Below are positions 1-7,514 of a stretch of DNA of 39,358 nt, piece by piece; the first letter of the stretch is position 1; each line of letters starts with the position of its first letter. The notes beneath the pieces are model-generated. The model saw only the letters and a list, made by a program, of their open reading frames with translations, was not told where the DNA came from and ran no database searches. The DNA is from an uncultured bacterium. GTDB lineage: Bacteria > Verrucomicrobiota > Kiritimatiellia > RFP12 > UBA1067. The position numbers and the translations under genes were made by a program. Location: NCBI GenBank assembly GCA_902779865.1, contig CACZDG010000028.1, positions 1-39,358 on the forward strand, in the 5' to 3' direction.

Positions 1-187
1 CGCCCGGTGGTCGGCCCCTACCGGCGGTAGGGCGCGATCACCGAGCGCGCCGAAATTGCGGGCGGGCCGCCCGGTGGTCGGCCCCTACCGGCGGTAGGGT
101 GCGATCACCGAGCGCGCCGAAATTGCGGGCGGGCCGCCCGGTGGTCGGCCCCTACCGGCGGTAGGGCGCGATCACCGAGTGCGCCGA
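1..187. repeat. 67-bp tandem hairpin repeat (2.8 units)
   Basis: Units begin at 1, 68 and 135; the third stops after about 53 bp, and the array may continue left of the window. Each unit contains an imperfect inverted repeat: an arm GGTGGTCGGCCCCTACC, a short GGC loop, and an arm GGTAGGGCGCGATCACC, pairing at about 14 of 17 positions. Units differ by single bases. The same element recurs near 38962-38987 and 39071-39124, so it is a dispersed REP/BIME-like family. No coding function is seen in it. Confidence 0.9.
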
Positions 188-347
188 ATCAATATCTAAT
201 GAGAATAGATGGAAAGATGCGCGGGCGAGTTAGCCCGCGTACCTCTCTCGAAGTTGTTTTTACCAGTTGTCCTGGTTGTTTCCTATCTCAAAAGGCCTGG
301 GCGAAAACGCGGATGTGCCCGAAATGAATCATGGCTGTTGAAATGAA
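188..347. other. non-coding spacer with small hairpins
   Basis: Between the repeat array and the promoter of the first gene. It holds a 7-bp stem CGCGGGC / GCCCGCG (220-239, six-base loop) and a weaker ACCAG / CTGGT stem (262-276) that follows a T-run. Either could end transcription entering from the left. No open frame here looks like a real gene. Confidence 0.45.
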
Positions 348-376
348 TGGACAAAGCGGAGTGCGTTTGGTACAAT
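348..376 (+). promoter_or_regulatory. sigma70-type promoter of the discoidin-like gene
   Basis: TGGACA at 348-353 and TACAAT at 371-376 are separated by exactly 17 bp. The expected transcript start near 383 gives a leader of about 29 nt carrying AAAGGA (398-403), 8 nt before the ATG at 412. Confidence 0.6.
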
Positions 377-411
377 AGGCGCATTCGTTTGTAATAGAAA
401 GGAAAAAGATT

Positions 412-1074
412 ATGAAGAAAATGCTTATGTTCGCAGTGGCCTTTGTGGCCTCGGCCGTTTTTGCAGAGAAGGTGGCCATTAGGTTTGAGCTGCCTCCGCC
501 TCATTCCAGCGGCACGCCAAAGGAAATCAAGAGCGCCAACCTCGAACCCGACCGCGGCCCCGGCAAGCTCCGTCCGCCGATCATGGTCGAGCCGGAGTAC
601 ACCAAGAAGCTTACGAACGAGGATACGAAGGTTACGACTTCCGAGGAGGCCGCAACAGGCGAGAACGAATTCGTCGTTGACGGCGACAAGACCCCCGACG
701 CCACGGCCATGCTCCAGCTGCCGGGCGGCGTGCAGTGGGTGCAGCTCGACCTCGGCGCAGAGCACGAGATCTCCGCCGTGTGCGTGTGGCACGACCAGGG
801 CGACGAGCGCGTGTACAAGGACGTGATCATGCAGATCTCGAACGACAAGAACTTCAAGGAAGGCGTCACGACGATCTTCAACAACGACCACGACGACTCC
901 GCGAAGCTCGGCAAGGGCAAGGACAAGGAGTACCGCGAGCGCAACGACGGGCGTCCGGTTTCCGCGATGATCAACGACAAGCCCACTAAGGGACGCTACG
1001 TGCGCTGCTACTCGAATGGTTCCTCCAGCGAGCCGGTGAACAACTACATCGAGATCGAGGTGTTCGGGAAGTAA
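412..1074 (+). CDS. secreted protein with F5/8 type C (discoidin)-like domain
   Basis: This 220-residue protein opens with a Sec signal peptide (MKKMLMFAVAFVASAVFAEK, probable cleavage after AFA). Residues about 75-218 resemble a discoidin/F5-8 type C fold: WVQLDLGAEHEISAVCVWHD near the start of the domain, then KGRYVRCYSNGSSS and a final YIEIEVFGK strand, the usual closing pattern of galactose-binding-like domains. No catalytic domain is present, so a binding role at the cell surface or periplasm, probably for carbohydrate, is inferred. The start is supported by AAAGGA 8 nt upstream and a well-spaced promoter. The next gene begins immediately after the stop in the same frame. Domain assignment is from pattern only; the ligand is unknown. 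Confidence 0.75.
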   Translation: MKKMLMFAVAFVASAVFAEKVAIRFELPPPHSSGTPKEIKSANLEPDRGPGKLRPPIMVEPEYTKKLTNEDTKVTTSEEAATGENEFVVDGDKTPDATAMLQLPGGVQWVQLDLGAEHEISAVCVWHDQGDERVYKDVIMQISNDKNFKEGVTTIFNNDHDDSAKLGKGKDKEYRERNDGRPVSAMINDKPTKGRYVRCYSNGSSSEPVNNYIEIEVFGK

Positions 1075-1719
1075 GTGTCCAGGATATCGGACATCGCACT
1101 GGAGTTTGCGGGACGCGGCGGCAAGAGATTGCGGCCGCGTCTTTGCAAGGCGGTGTTCGATTCGCTGGGGGGGACGGGCGACCTTACGCCGGTGATGGAG
1201 GCGGTCGAGTGCTTCCACAAGGCGTCGCTCGTGCATGACGACATCCAGGACGGCGACGAGGTGCGCTATGGGCTTCCTTCGGTGTGGAAGGAGCATGGCG
1301 TACCAGTGGCTATTGCGGTGGGGGATTGGCTTGTCGCGCACGGTTATCGGTTGATTGCGCGGAGTGGGTTCGCAAACGCGGTACGCATGCTTGAGGCAAC
1401 GGTCACGTCCCATCTGCGCCTTTGCGAAGGGCAGGGTGACGACTTGCTCGGCGGCGCCGCGAAGGACTATGTCTCAATTTGCGAGCGCAAGACCGGCGAG
1501 GCATTCGCGCTCGCGGCGCAACTTGGCGCACTTGCCGCAGGCGCGGATGACGCACCTTATCGCAGATGGGGGCTTGCGTACGGAGTGTTGTTCCAGATCA
1601 ACGACGACATTGCGGATATTGGCGAAAGCGACGCGCTTCTTTCGCAAAGGGCTGATTGGTCGGCAAAGCTCTCCGCCATCTCGCGCGAAATTGGCTTCGC
1701 TTTTTGCGCTTCAAAATGA
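1075..1719 (+). CDS. short polyprenyl (isoprenyl) diphosphate synthase family protein
   Basis: Trans-isoprenyl diphosphate synthases condense IPP with an allylic diphosphate. The sequence shows GGKRLRPRLC near residue 15, the first aspartate-rich motif LVHDDIQDGD (Asp55, 56, 59) and the second FQINDDIADI (Asp177, 178, 181). Both Mg-diphosphate motifs are intact. At 214 residues it is much shorter than the usual 290-320: the helices before GGKRxRP are missing and little follows the second motif. The start is a GTG directly after the TAA of the upstream gene, in the same frame, with GGGAAG just before it, so translation is probably coupled. It could be an unusually small active enzyme or a trimmed one; product chain length cannot be judged. 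Confidence 0.75.
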   Translation: MSRISDIALEFAGRGGKRLRPRLCKAVFDSLGGTGDLTPVMEAVECFHKASLVHDDIQDGDEVRYGLPSVWKEHGVPVAIAVGDWLVAHGYRLIARSGFANAVRMLEATVTSHLRLCEGQGDDLLGGAAKDYVSICERKTGEAFALAAQLGALAAGADDAPYRRWGLAYGVLFQINDDIADIGESDALLSQRADWSAKLSAISREIGFAFCASK

Positions 1720-1725
1720 TATAAT
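1720..1725 (+). promoter_or_regulatory. -10 box (TATAAT) upstream of the GH88 gene
   Basis: A consensus TATAAT lies right at the stop codon of the polyprenyl synthase gene. No good -35 hexamer is found 16-18 bp upstream. The resulting leader would be about 24 nt and carries AGGA (1745-1748) before the ATG at 1756. Confidence 0.45.
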
Positions 1726-1755
1726 AACGACGTTTCACCATAACAGGAAAAAGAC

Positions 1756-3798
1756 ATGAAAAAGTGCACTTTTCACAGAACGTTCGCCGCAGTGCTGGCC
1801 ACGGCGGTTTTCACAATGGGTACTTCTGCCGCCGACGCCTTGCAGACGTCGGGCGAAGTGGAGAATAAGTTGCTTGGCGACTTGCCAGGCATATTCGAGC
1901 GGTCTGGGGCGCATTACAAGGCGCTGTTGGAGGCGATGAAGGAATACGGACCGGACAAGTTCCCGAAGCGTTTCCAGAACGGGAAGCTTTTCGTAATTCC
2001 ACCGAAGGACTGGTGTAGCGGCTTCTTCCCGGGCGCGCTTTGGTATCTCTACGAATATACTAATGACCCTTTCTGGAAGGAGCAGGCGGTGGCCTACACC
2101 GAGCGTCTGATCGAGCCATTGCGTCACGACGCGAGCAACCACGACGTCGGCTTCCGCACCTATTGCTCGGCCGGCAACGGTCTGCGCCTCACGGGCGACA
2201 AGCGCTACGCCGAGTTCCTGCACGACACGTCCGCCGCGCTCCGTACGCGCTACGACGACAAGCTCGGCCTCATCCGCAGCTGGAACTCGCCCAAGGGCGG
2301 CGGACACTTCGGCACGAAGTACGTCGTGATCATCGACAACATGATGAACCTCGAGCTCCTTGAATGGGATGCTAAGAACGGCGGCGACCCGAAGTCGGAC
2401 AAGATCGCCCGTAGCCAGGCCGACATCACGGACGCGCACCACTACCGTCCCGACGGCAGCGCCTACCACATTCTCGACTACGATCCCGTCACGTGCCGCG
2501 TGCGTGCGCACTATTCCGGTCAGGGCGGCAACGTGGAGGGCACGTGGGCGCGTGGACACGCCTGGGGCATATACGGCTTCACGATGATGTTCCGCGAAAC
2601 GCGCGTGCGCCGTTACCTCGAGCGTGCGATGAAGGCGGCCGACTACTGGCTCGACCATCCGAACATGCCTGCGGACGGCATCTGCTGGTGGGACTTCTCT
2701 TTCCCGGGCGAGGAGCGCGATGTTTCGGCCTCAGCCGTGACTGCAAGTGCGCTCCTTGAGCTCCAGGCGTTCGCTCCGCCCGCCAAGGCGGCGAAGTACC
2801 GCGCCGCGGCCGTGAAGATGCTCGCGTCGCTCGCGTCGCCCGCCTACTTCGCGAAGCAGGGCGAGAATGGCGACTTCCTTCTGATGCACTCCGTCGGACA
2901 CAAGCCCGGCAAGAGCGAGGTTGACGTGCCGCTCAACTACGCGGATTACTACTTCCTCGAAGCGCTCCTTCGTTTCAAGGCAATGATGGCCGCAACGCCC
3001 GCTGAGGCGAAACCCTGCTGCCGTGCATTCTACGCGCCGTACCGCATGGACGACTTCGCGTGGGAGAACGACTGCCTCGGTATGCGCGCGTACGGCCCCG
3101 TGATCATGGAGCCTGCGCCGAAGGGACAGAAGCTCATTTCCAGCGGCTTTGATGTGTTCAACAAGTGCGTCGATTATCCCGTACTTGAAAAGTGGCTCCA
3201 CGGGAAGGGCGAGGGCTCCTACCACAAGGACCACGGCGAGGGCATGGACAACTACAAGGTCTCCACGGGACGCGGCGTTGGCGGCGTTGGTATGCTTGGC
3301 GCCGGCGGCTGGGCATACGAGAAGAACTGGAAGAAGCAGCGCGTAATTTCCGAGAAGCCCGAGGAGGCCGTGTTCGAACTCGAATACGAGGCTTACACCA
3401 TTCGCGGCACAATCACGAAGGGGTGTCCGCTCGTCAAGTTTGAGGTGCGTCCGAACGAGGGTGTCACGCTCGCAGGCAAGCGTCTGATCGGGCCGGGGCT
3501 TGACATCTCTAAGGCGCGTCAGCACAACGGCGAAATGAAGATCGGCTTCAACCCCGGCTTCGTCGCCAACTGGGAGCCGGAGGGCGTGGACGGACAGAAG
3601 GGCTCAATTGGCACGGCCATTGTGCTGCCGGGGCGTGCGCGCCTTGCGTCTGATGACATGGAGTGCATCTATCTTCTTCAGAGCAATAAGACGTTCACGT
3701 ACTACGCGGGCGCGTGCTGGAGCGGTGCGGGACGCTTTACCTGCGCGAAGCAGTGGCACGACTTCGTCGAGAAGTTCGCTGCGGAATGCGTCAAATGA
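1756..3798 (+). CDS. secreted GH88 unsaturated glucuronyl hydrolase fused to DUF4861
   Basis: GH88 enzymes remove the unsaturated uronic acid left by polysaccharide lyases. A signal peptide (hydrophobic run to about residue 25, ending TSAADA) is followed by a GH88 (alpha/alpha)6 domain, about 35-410. Family landmarks are DWCSGFFPGALWYLYE, NHDVGFRTYCSAGNGLRL, IDNMMNLELL, WARGHAWGIYGFTM and LLMHSVGHKPGKSEVDVPLN. Asp130 (in NHD) and Asp194 (in DNMM) correspond to the two catalytic aspartates. Residues about 420-680 match DUF4861 (DDFAWENDCLGMRAYGP, YHKDHGEGMDNYKV), giving 680 residues against about 380 for GH88 alone. The start has AGGA 7 nt upstream. The substrate is probably an oligouronide from pectin, glycosaminoglycan or ulvan-like glycans; which one is not evident. 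Confidence 0.9.
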   Translation: MKKCTFHRTFAAVLATAVFTMGTSAADALQTSGEVENKLLGDLPGIFERSGAHYKALLEAMKEYGPDKFPKRFQNGKLFVIPPKDWCSGFFPGALWYLYEYTNDPFWKEQAVAYTERLIEPLRHDASNHDVGFRTYCSAGNGLRLTGDKRYAEFLHDTSAALRTRYDDKLGLIRSWNSPKGGGHFGTKYVVIIDNMMNLELLEWDAKNGGDPKSDKIARSQADITDAHHYRPDGSAYHILDYDPVTCRVRAHYSGQGGNVEGTWARGHAWGIYGFTMMFRETRVRRYLERAMKAADYWLDHPNMPADGICWWDFSFPGEERDVSASAVTASALLELQAFAPPAKAAKYRAAAVKMLASLASPAYFAKQGENGDFLLMHSVGHKPGKSEVDVPLNYADYYFLEALLRFKAMMAATPAEAKPCCRAFYAPYRMDDFAWENDCLGMRAYGPVIMEPAPKGQKLISSGFDVFNKCVDYPVLEKWLHGKGEGSYHKDHGEGMDNYKVSTGRGVGGVGMLGAGGWAYEKNWKKQRVISEKPEEAVFELEYEAYTIRGTITKGCPLVKFEVRPNEGVTLAGKRLIGPGLDISKARQHNGEMKIGFNPGFVANWEPEGVDGQKGSIGTAIVLPGRARLASDDMECIYLLQSNKTFTYYAGACWSGAGRFTCAKQWHDFVEKFAAECVK

Positions 3799-3821
3799 AC
3801 TGACCGTTGCGGAAAGCTGTC

Positions 3822-5114
3822 ATGAAGAAGTTGACCGACAAGGCGATACGCGGGCTTGGCTGCCTTGGGCAGATAGCAGTGTTCTCACTGGGGTTGCTCG
3901 TGCTGTCCAACGAGGACGCGCGCATCAGCGCGGTCGCCTACCTCATCATATTGGTGGGGCCGTACTTCTTCCTGCGTTGGCTGTTTTCAAGCTGGGGCCT
4001 ATGGTCGCCCGCCGTCGGCGCGGTGGCCGGTCCGGTGTTCGTAGTGGCGTGTTTCCTGCTTGCGCAGTTCAAGCCGATAAAGACGGAGACCAAGGACGGC
4101 GAGAAGGTTCCCGTCACGGAGCACGTCATCGCGGCGAAGACTGCGGAGAAGATAGTCGATGTCGTTTCCGGCGGCAGCGCGTCGCGCCAGAAATCAACGA
4201 ATACGACGTCCCGCACGCAGAAGGAAATGCCGGTGCCGCCGGGAGTGAAGTACGAGCCTGAGGGCACGAACGTGGTGGACGTGGCCGAGGCGCTTGCGGA
4301 GCTTGACGAGCTGATCGGACTTGCGCCAGTCAAGGCAGAGGTGCGGAAGTTCGTCAACTTCGTGAAGGTGGCGCAGCAGCGCAAGGCGGCGGGGTTGAAG
4401 GTGGCGCCAGTTTCCTACCACATGGTGTTCACGGGCAATCCCGGCACGGGCAAGACGACAGTCGCGCGCATGATGGCGAAGATATACCGCTCGCTAGGCA
4501 TACTCAAGCGCGGACACCTCGTGGAGACTGACCGCGGCGGACTCGTTGCGGGCTACACCGGCCAAACCGCAATCAAGACGGGCAAAGTGATCGACTTCGC
4601 GCTGGACGGGGTACTCTTCATCGACGAGGCGTATTCGCTCGTGGAGGGGCCGCAGGACAGCTTCGGCGACGAGGCGATCTCCACGCTCCTGAAGCGCATG
4701 GAGGACGACCGCGACCGGCTCGTGGTGATCATTGCGGGCTACTCGCACGAGATGGGGCGCTTCCTGAACGCTAACTCGGGGTTGAAGTCCCGCTTCAACC
4801 GGTACATCGAGTTCCCCGACTATTCCGCCGAGGAACTTGCCGCAATGTTCCGGCTGCGCGCGAAGAAGAACCAGTACGTACTTTCCGACGAGGTGGAGAA
4901 GTGGCTCGACCCCGCGCTGCGCGTCTGGACAAAGGACCGCGACAGGAAGTTCGGCAACGGACGCTACGTGCGCAATCTGTTCGAGAGGGCGATCGAGCGT
5001 CATGCGACGCGTGTGGCGGAAATACCCAACCCCACTCCCGAGCAGCTCAAGACACTTGAGATGCAGGATATCGGAATTAAGCTGAAGAAGCCGGCGGATG
5101 CCGGAAAGAAGTAA
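3822..5114 (+). CDS. membrane-anchored CbbX/SpoVK-type AAA+ ATPase
   Basis: A 430-residue protein. The first 90 residues hold about three hydrophobic segments (GQIAVFSLGLLVL, VAYLIILVGPYFFL, AVAGPVFVVACFLL), then a polar linker, then one AAA+ module of the CbbX/SpoVK class. Walker A is GNPGTGKTT (about residue 205), Walker B LFIDEAY (about 263), and the arginine-bearing SRFNRYIEFPDYSAEEL lies further on. ELIGLAPVKAEVRKFVNFV just before Walker A is the usual lead-in. ATP-driven remodelling of a membrane-associated partner is inferred. I chose ATG 3822 over an upstream TTG (3807) because GGAAAG precedes it. It follows the GH88 gene closely. A paralogue lies at 36426-37970. The client protein is unknown. 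Confidence 0.85.
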   Translation: MKKLTDKAIRGLGCLGQIAVFSLGLLVLSNEDARISAVAYLIILVGPYFFLRWLFSSWGLWSPAVGAVAGPVFVVACFLLAQFKPIKTETKDGEKVPVTEHVIAAKTAEKIVDVVSGGSASRQKSTNTTSRTQKEMPVPPGVKYEPEGTNVVDVAEALAELDELIGLAPVKAEVRKFVNFVKVAQQRKAAGLKVAPVSYHMVFTGNPGTGKTTVARMMAKIYRSLGILKRGHLVETDRGGLVAGYTGQTAIKTGKVIDFALDGVLFIDEAYSLVEGPQDSFGDEAISTLLKRMEDDRDRLVVIIAGYSHEMGRFLNANSGLKSRFNRYIEFPDYSAEELAAMFRLRAKKNQYVLSDEVEKWLDPALRVWTKDRDRKFGNGRYVRNLFERAIERHATRVAEIPNPTPEQLKTLEMQDIGIKLKKPADAGKK

Positions 5115-5133
5115 TGAGAAAGAGAGGATGACT

Positions 5134-5850
5134 ATGGTTGACTATGAGAAACAGTTCGAGAAACCCGACTACGAGATCGGCGTGAGGCAGACGCAAGTCG
5201 CGTCGGTGTTCCGTCTGGTGTACGGATGGATGTGCGCGGGGCTGGCGCTGTCAGGCCTGGTGGCGTGGTACACTGCCGTGAGCGGGCTGTGGCAGCGGGT
5301 TCTGATGGGGCTGGGCCTCTGGATCTGCATCATCGCGGAGCTTGCGCTCGTGTGGATACTTTCCGCGTCGATCAGGAAACTATCCGTCGGCGCGGCATGT
5401 GCGATGTTCATCGTGTACGCGGCCTTGAACGGGTTGACGCTTTCCGTTGTGTTCATCGCATACGAGATAGCGCTCGTGCAGAGGGTGTTCTTCATCACGG
5501 CGGCAATGTTCGGCGGGCTTGCGGTTTTCGGATCGGTCACGCGTTCCGACCTCTCACAGATGGGCGCGTTCTGCGGCATGGCGCTGTGGGGGCTCATCGT
5601 CGCCGTTGTCGTGAACATGTTCTTCCACAGCTCTGGCTTCGACTGGATTGTATCATTCGCCGGTGTGTTGATCTTCAGCGGACTCACGATGTGGGACGCT
5701 CAGAAGGTGAAGCTGCTCGCGCAGGCCGACGGCGGCATGGACGGTGCCATGCGCCACAAGGCGGCGCTCATGGGCGCGCTTGAGCTCTACCTCGACTTCA
5801 TCAACCTGTTCATCTACCTTCTCCGCATTATGGGCCGTAACCGAGACTGA
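5134..5850 (+). CDS. Bax inhibitor-1/YccA family membrane protein
   Basis: A 238-residue polytopic protein with about seven hydrophobic segments, from VFRLVYGWMCAGLALSGLVAW to YLDFINLFIYLLRIM. The ending ALELYLDFINLFIYLLRI, together with GVLIFSGLTMWDAQKVK before it, is diagnostic of the BI-1/YccA/YbhL family. Members are inner-membrane proteins, some linked to FtsH-dependent quality control or calcium leak; a precise role is not established here. ATG 5134 is preferred because AGAGAGG lies 6 nt before it; ATG 5098 would overlap the AAA+ gene and ATG 5128 would leave no spacing. Its place directly after a membrane AAA+ ATPase suggests a shared membrane-stress role, which is inference. Confidence 0.85.
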   Translation: MVDYEKQFEKPDYEIGVRQTQVASVFRLVYGWMCAGLALSGLVAWYTAVSGLWQRVLMGLGLWICIIAELALVWILSASIRKLSVGAACAMFIVYAALNGLTLSVVFIAYEIALVQRVFFITAAMFGGLAVFGSVTRSDLSQMGAFCGMALWGLIVAVVVNMFFHSSGFDWIVSFAGVLIFSGLTMWDAQKVKLLAQADGGMDGAMRHKAALMGALELYLDFINLFIYLLRIMGRNRD

Positions 5851-5852
5851 CG

Positions 5853-7295
5853 ATGTACAGGGAGGGAAGGCCAAGAAGGAAAACATTCCCCGTCAACCTT
5901 ATCGTTGACGGGGGCGTGGCGCTTGTAGTCGGCGGCGGACAGGTAGGTCGCCGCAAGGTGCGGCAGCTGCTGGAGGCTGGCGCGGAGGTTGAATTGGTAT
6001 GTCCGGATGCTGTTGACGAGCTTTCCGCGTGGGCGGGGGAAGGGCGCATCCGCTGGACGAAGCGCCCCTTCCGCGCAGGGGACGTGGCGGGGCATCTAAT
6101 GGTGTTCGCCTGCACGGACGACAAGCACCTCAACCGCGCCATACTTGACGAGGCGCGCACTGTACACGTGCCATGTTGCTGCGCGGACGGCAACTGGTCC
6201 GACGGCGACTTTACCACGCCGGCGATAGTGCGTTCCGGCGACATGCTCGTATCCGTATCGACAAGCGGCCAGAGCTGCACGGCGGCACGCGATTTCCGCG
6301 ACGAGATCGCATCCATGCTCGCGGAGCGCAAGAACCTGGAGCTGGTCGTGCTGGGCACTTCGGACGCGCTTCTGCCGTCCCGCAAGCGCGCGCCGTTCCA
6401 CCTGCCGGCGGAGGAGCGCGCCGCAGTGGGGCGCCTCGTCGGGCGAGTGCGCGGCGTACATGAGTTCTTCATCCTCAACACCTGCAACCGCGTGGAGATT
6501 GCCGCCGTGGCATCTCCGGAACCGGAGGTGGTGGACGTTCTCAAGCGACTCACCTCGCTCAACCGGCTGCGCGACGAGGAGTATTTCTGCATCAAGGGCT
6601 ATGAGGCGTTCCGGCATCTCGTGCGCGTCACGTCGGGGCTTGAATCGTCGCTCCTAGGCGAATTCCACATCGTCTCGCAGGTCAAGGACGCCCTTGACGA
6701 GGCGGAGGCTAACGGCTGGAGCGGTTCTGCGATCCGCACGATAGGCGCGGAGACGATGCGCGTTTCAAAAGCCGTCCGGCACGCGGTGGAGGGAATGCTG
6801 CGCGTGGCGGAGATCGACCAGATCGCGGTGCGTTACCTCAGCGTGCATGGCGGGCTCGACGCTAAGACCCACGTCGTTGTTATCGGCACCGGCATGGTGG
6901 GGACGGGCGTCGTGGAGGCGCTCGCCAAGACGGGTGCGCAGGTCACATGGGCGTACCATGTGCGCAAACCAGACTTCCCCAGCACCGTGCAGCTTGCGGA
7001 CATCTCCGAAGCACTCGCCACCGCCGACATAGTGGTAAGCGCGGTGGACGCCTCGAACCCCGTGGTGACGCAGGAGATGCGCGCGGCGGTTGCGGACAGG
7101 AACGTCCTTTTCGTGGACCTCGGCGTGCCGCGCAACATCGACCCGTTCTACGACGACTGGGGACACGGCGTTACCGTGGCGGACCTTGACGACCTGAAAC
7201 TGTGGCACCGCGTGAAGACTGGCGTTTTGAACGAAGTGCTTGCAAAGGCCGACGCCGTCATCCGTTCGGAGTACCGCGCCCCCGCCGACGCGTAA
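5853..7295 (+). CDS. hemA: precorrin-2 dehydrogenase / glutamyl-tRNA reductase fusion
   Basis: A two-domain, 480-residue protein for tetrapyrrole synthesis. Residues 1-150 resemble the NAD-dependent precorrin-2 dehydrogenase part of CysG/Met8: FPVNLIVDGGVALVVGGGQVGRRK (read in parts), CTDDKHLN and SVSTSGQSC. From about 165 it is glutamyl-tRNA reductase: catalytic Cys211 in ILNTCNRVE, GLESSLLGEFHIVSQVKDA, a second Rossmann stretch VVVIGTGMVG and VDLGVPRNIDP. GluTR makes glutamate-1-semialdehyde, the first committed haem precursor; precorrin-2 dehydrogenase makes sirohydrochlorin. The C-terminal helical dimerisation domain of classical GluTR is largely absent: the protein stops about 35 residues after the NADPH domain. 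The ATG lies 2 nt after the preceding stop. No other haem gene is in the window. Confidence 0.88.
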   Translation: MYREGRPRRKTFPVNLIVDGGVALVVGGGQVGRRKVRQLLEAGAEVELVCPDAVDELSAWAGEGRIRWTKRPFRAGDVAGHLMVFACTDDKHLNRAILDEARTVHVPCCCADGNWSDGDFTTPAIVRSGDMLVSVSTSGQSCTAARDFRDEIASMLAERKNLELVVLGTSDALLPSRKRAPFHLPAEERAAVGRLVGRVRGVHEFFILNTCNRVEIAAVASPEPEVVDVLKRLTSLNRLRDEEYFCIKGYEAFRHLVRVTSGLESSLLGEFHIVSQVKDALDEAEANGWSGSAIRTIGAETMRVSKAVRHAVEGMLRVAEIDQIAVRYLSVHGGLDAKTHVVVIGTGMVGTGVVEALAKTGAQVTWAYHVRKPDFPSTVQLADISEALATADIVVSAVDASNPVVTQEMRAAVADRNVLFVDLGVPRNIDPFYDDWGHGVTVADLDDLKLWHRVKTGVLNEVLAKADAVIRSEYRAPADA

Positions 7296-7316
7296 AACAT
7301 ATTCAACACGGCTTTT

Positions 7317-7426
7317 GGCGCTTCTCCTCGTTGGTATAGGCGCTTCTCCCCGTTGGTGTAAGCACTTCCCCCCGTTGGTGTAGGCACTTCCCCTCATTGG
7401 TGTAGAAGATTCCCTCCGTTGGTGTA
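7317..7426. repeat. five 22-bp tandem repeats
   Basis: Five contiguous units start at 7317, 7339, 7361, 7383 and 7405. They share a pyrimidine-rich middle (CTTCYCCYCG) and the ending TTGGTGTA (TTGGTATA in the first). The left halves vary more than the right. The units have no spacers, and 22 bp is about two helical turns. Confidence 0.9.
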
Positions 7427-7514
7427 GGCAGTCATTTTGCCGCCATTATAGGGTAGTTTTACCGCCAAAACATGGTCTATTTGGCGGCAAAACTACAGTG
7501 ATTTGACGGCAAAT
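7427..7514. repeat. four further units in the same 22-bp register with TTTGNCGGCAAA core
   Basis: Continuing the 22-bp register (7427, 7449, 7471, 7493), columns 9-18 read TTTTGCCGCC, TTTTACCGCC, ATTTGGCGGC and ATTTGACGGC. The second and third form an inverted repeat, 7453-7469 with 7480-7496 (16 of 17 pairs, 10-base loop). The block abuts the frame of the following large gene. It could be an operator array, a terminator for the haem gene, or a mobile-element end. Confidence 0.7.

Noticed and set aside
1-187. CRISPR array
   Set aside because: Units are contiguous and nearly identical with no unique spacers, and no cas gene is present. The same holds for the 22-bp arrays.
1072-1077. Stop-codon read-through fusing the discoidin-like protein and the polyprenyl synthase
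   Set aside because: A secreted domain fused to a cytosolic enzyme makes no sense and GGGAAG supplies an RBS for the GTG; coupling is simpler.
7317-7514. Intrinsic terminator only
   Set aside because: The 7453-7496 inverted repeat could fold, but the regular 22-bp register across nine units is not explained by a terminator.
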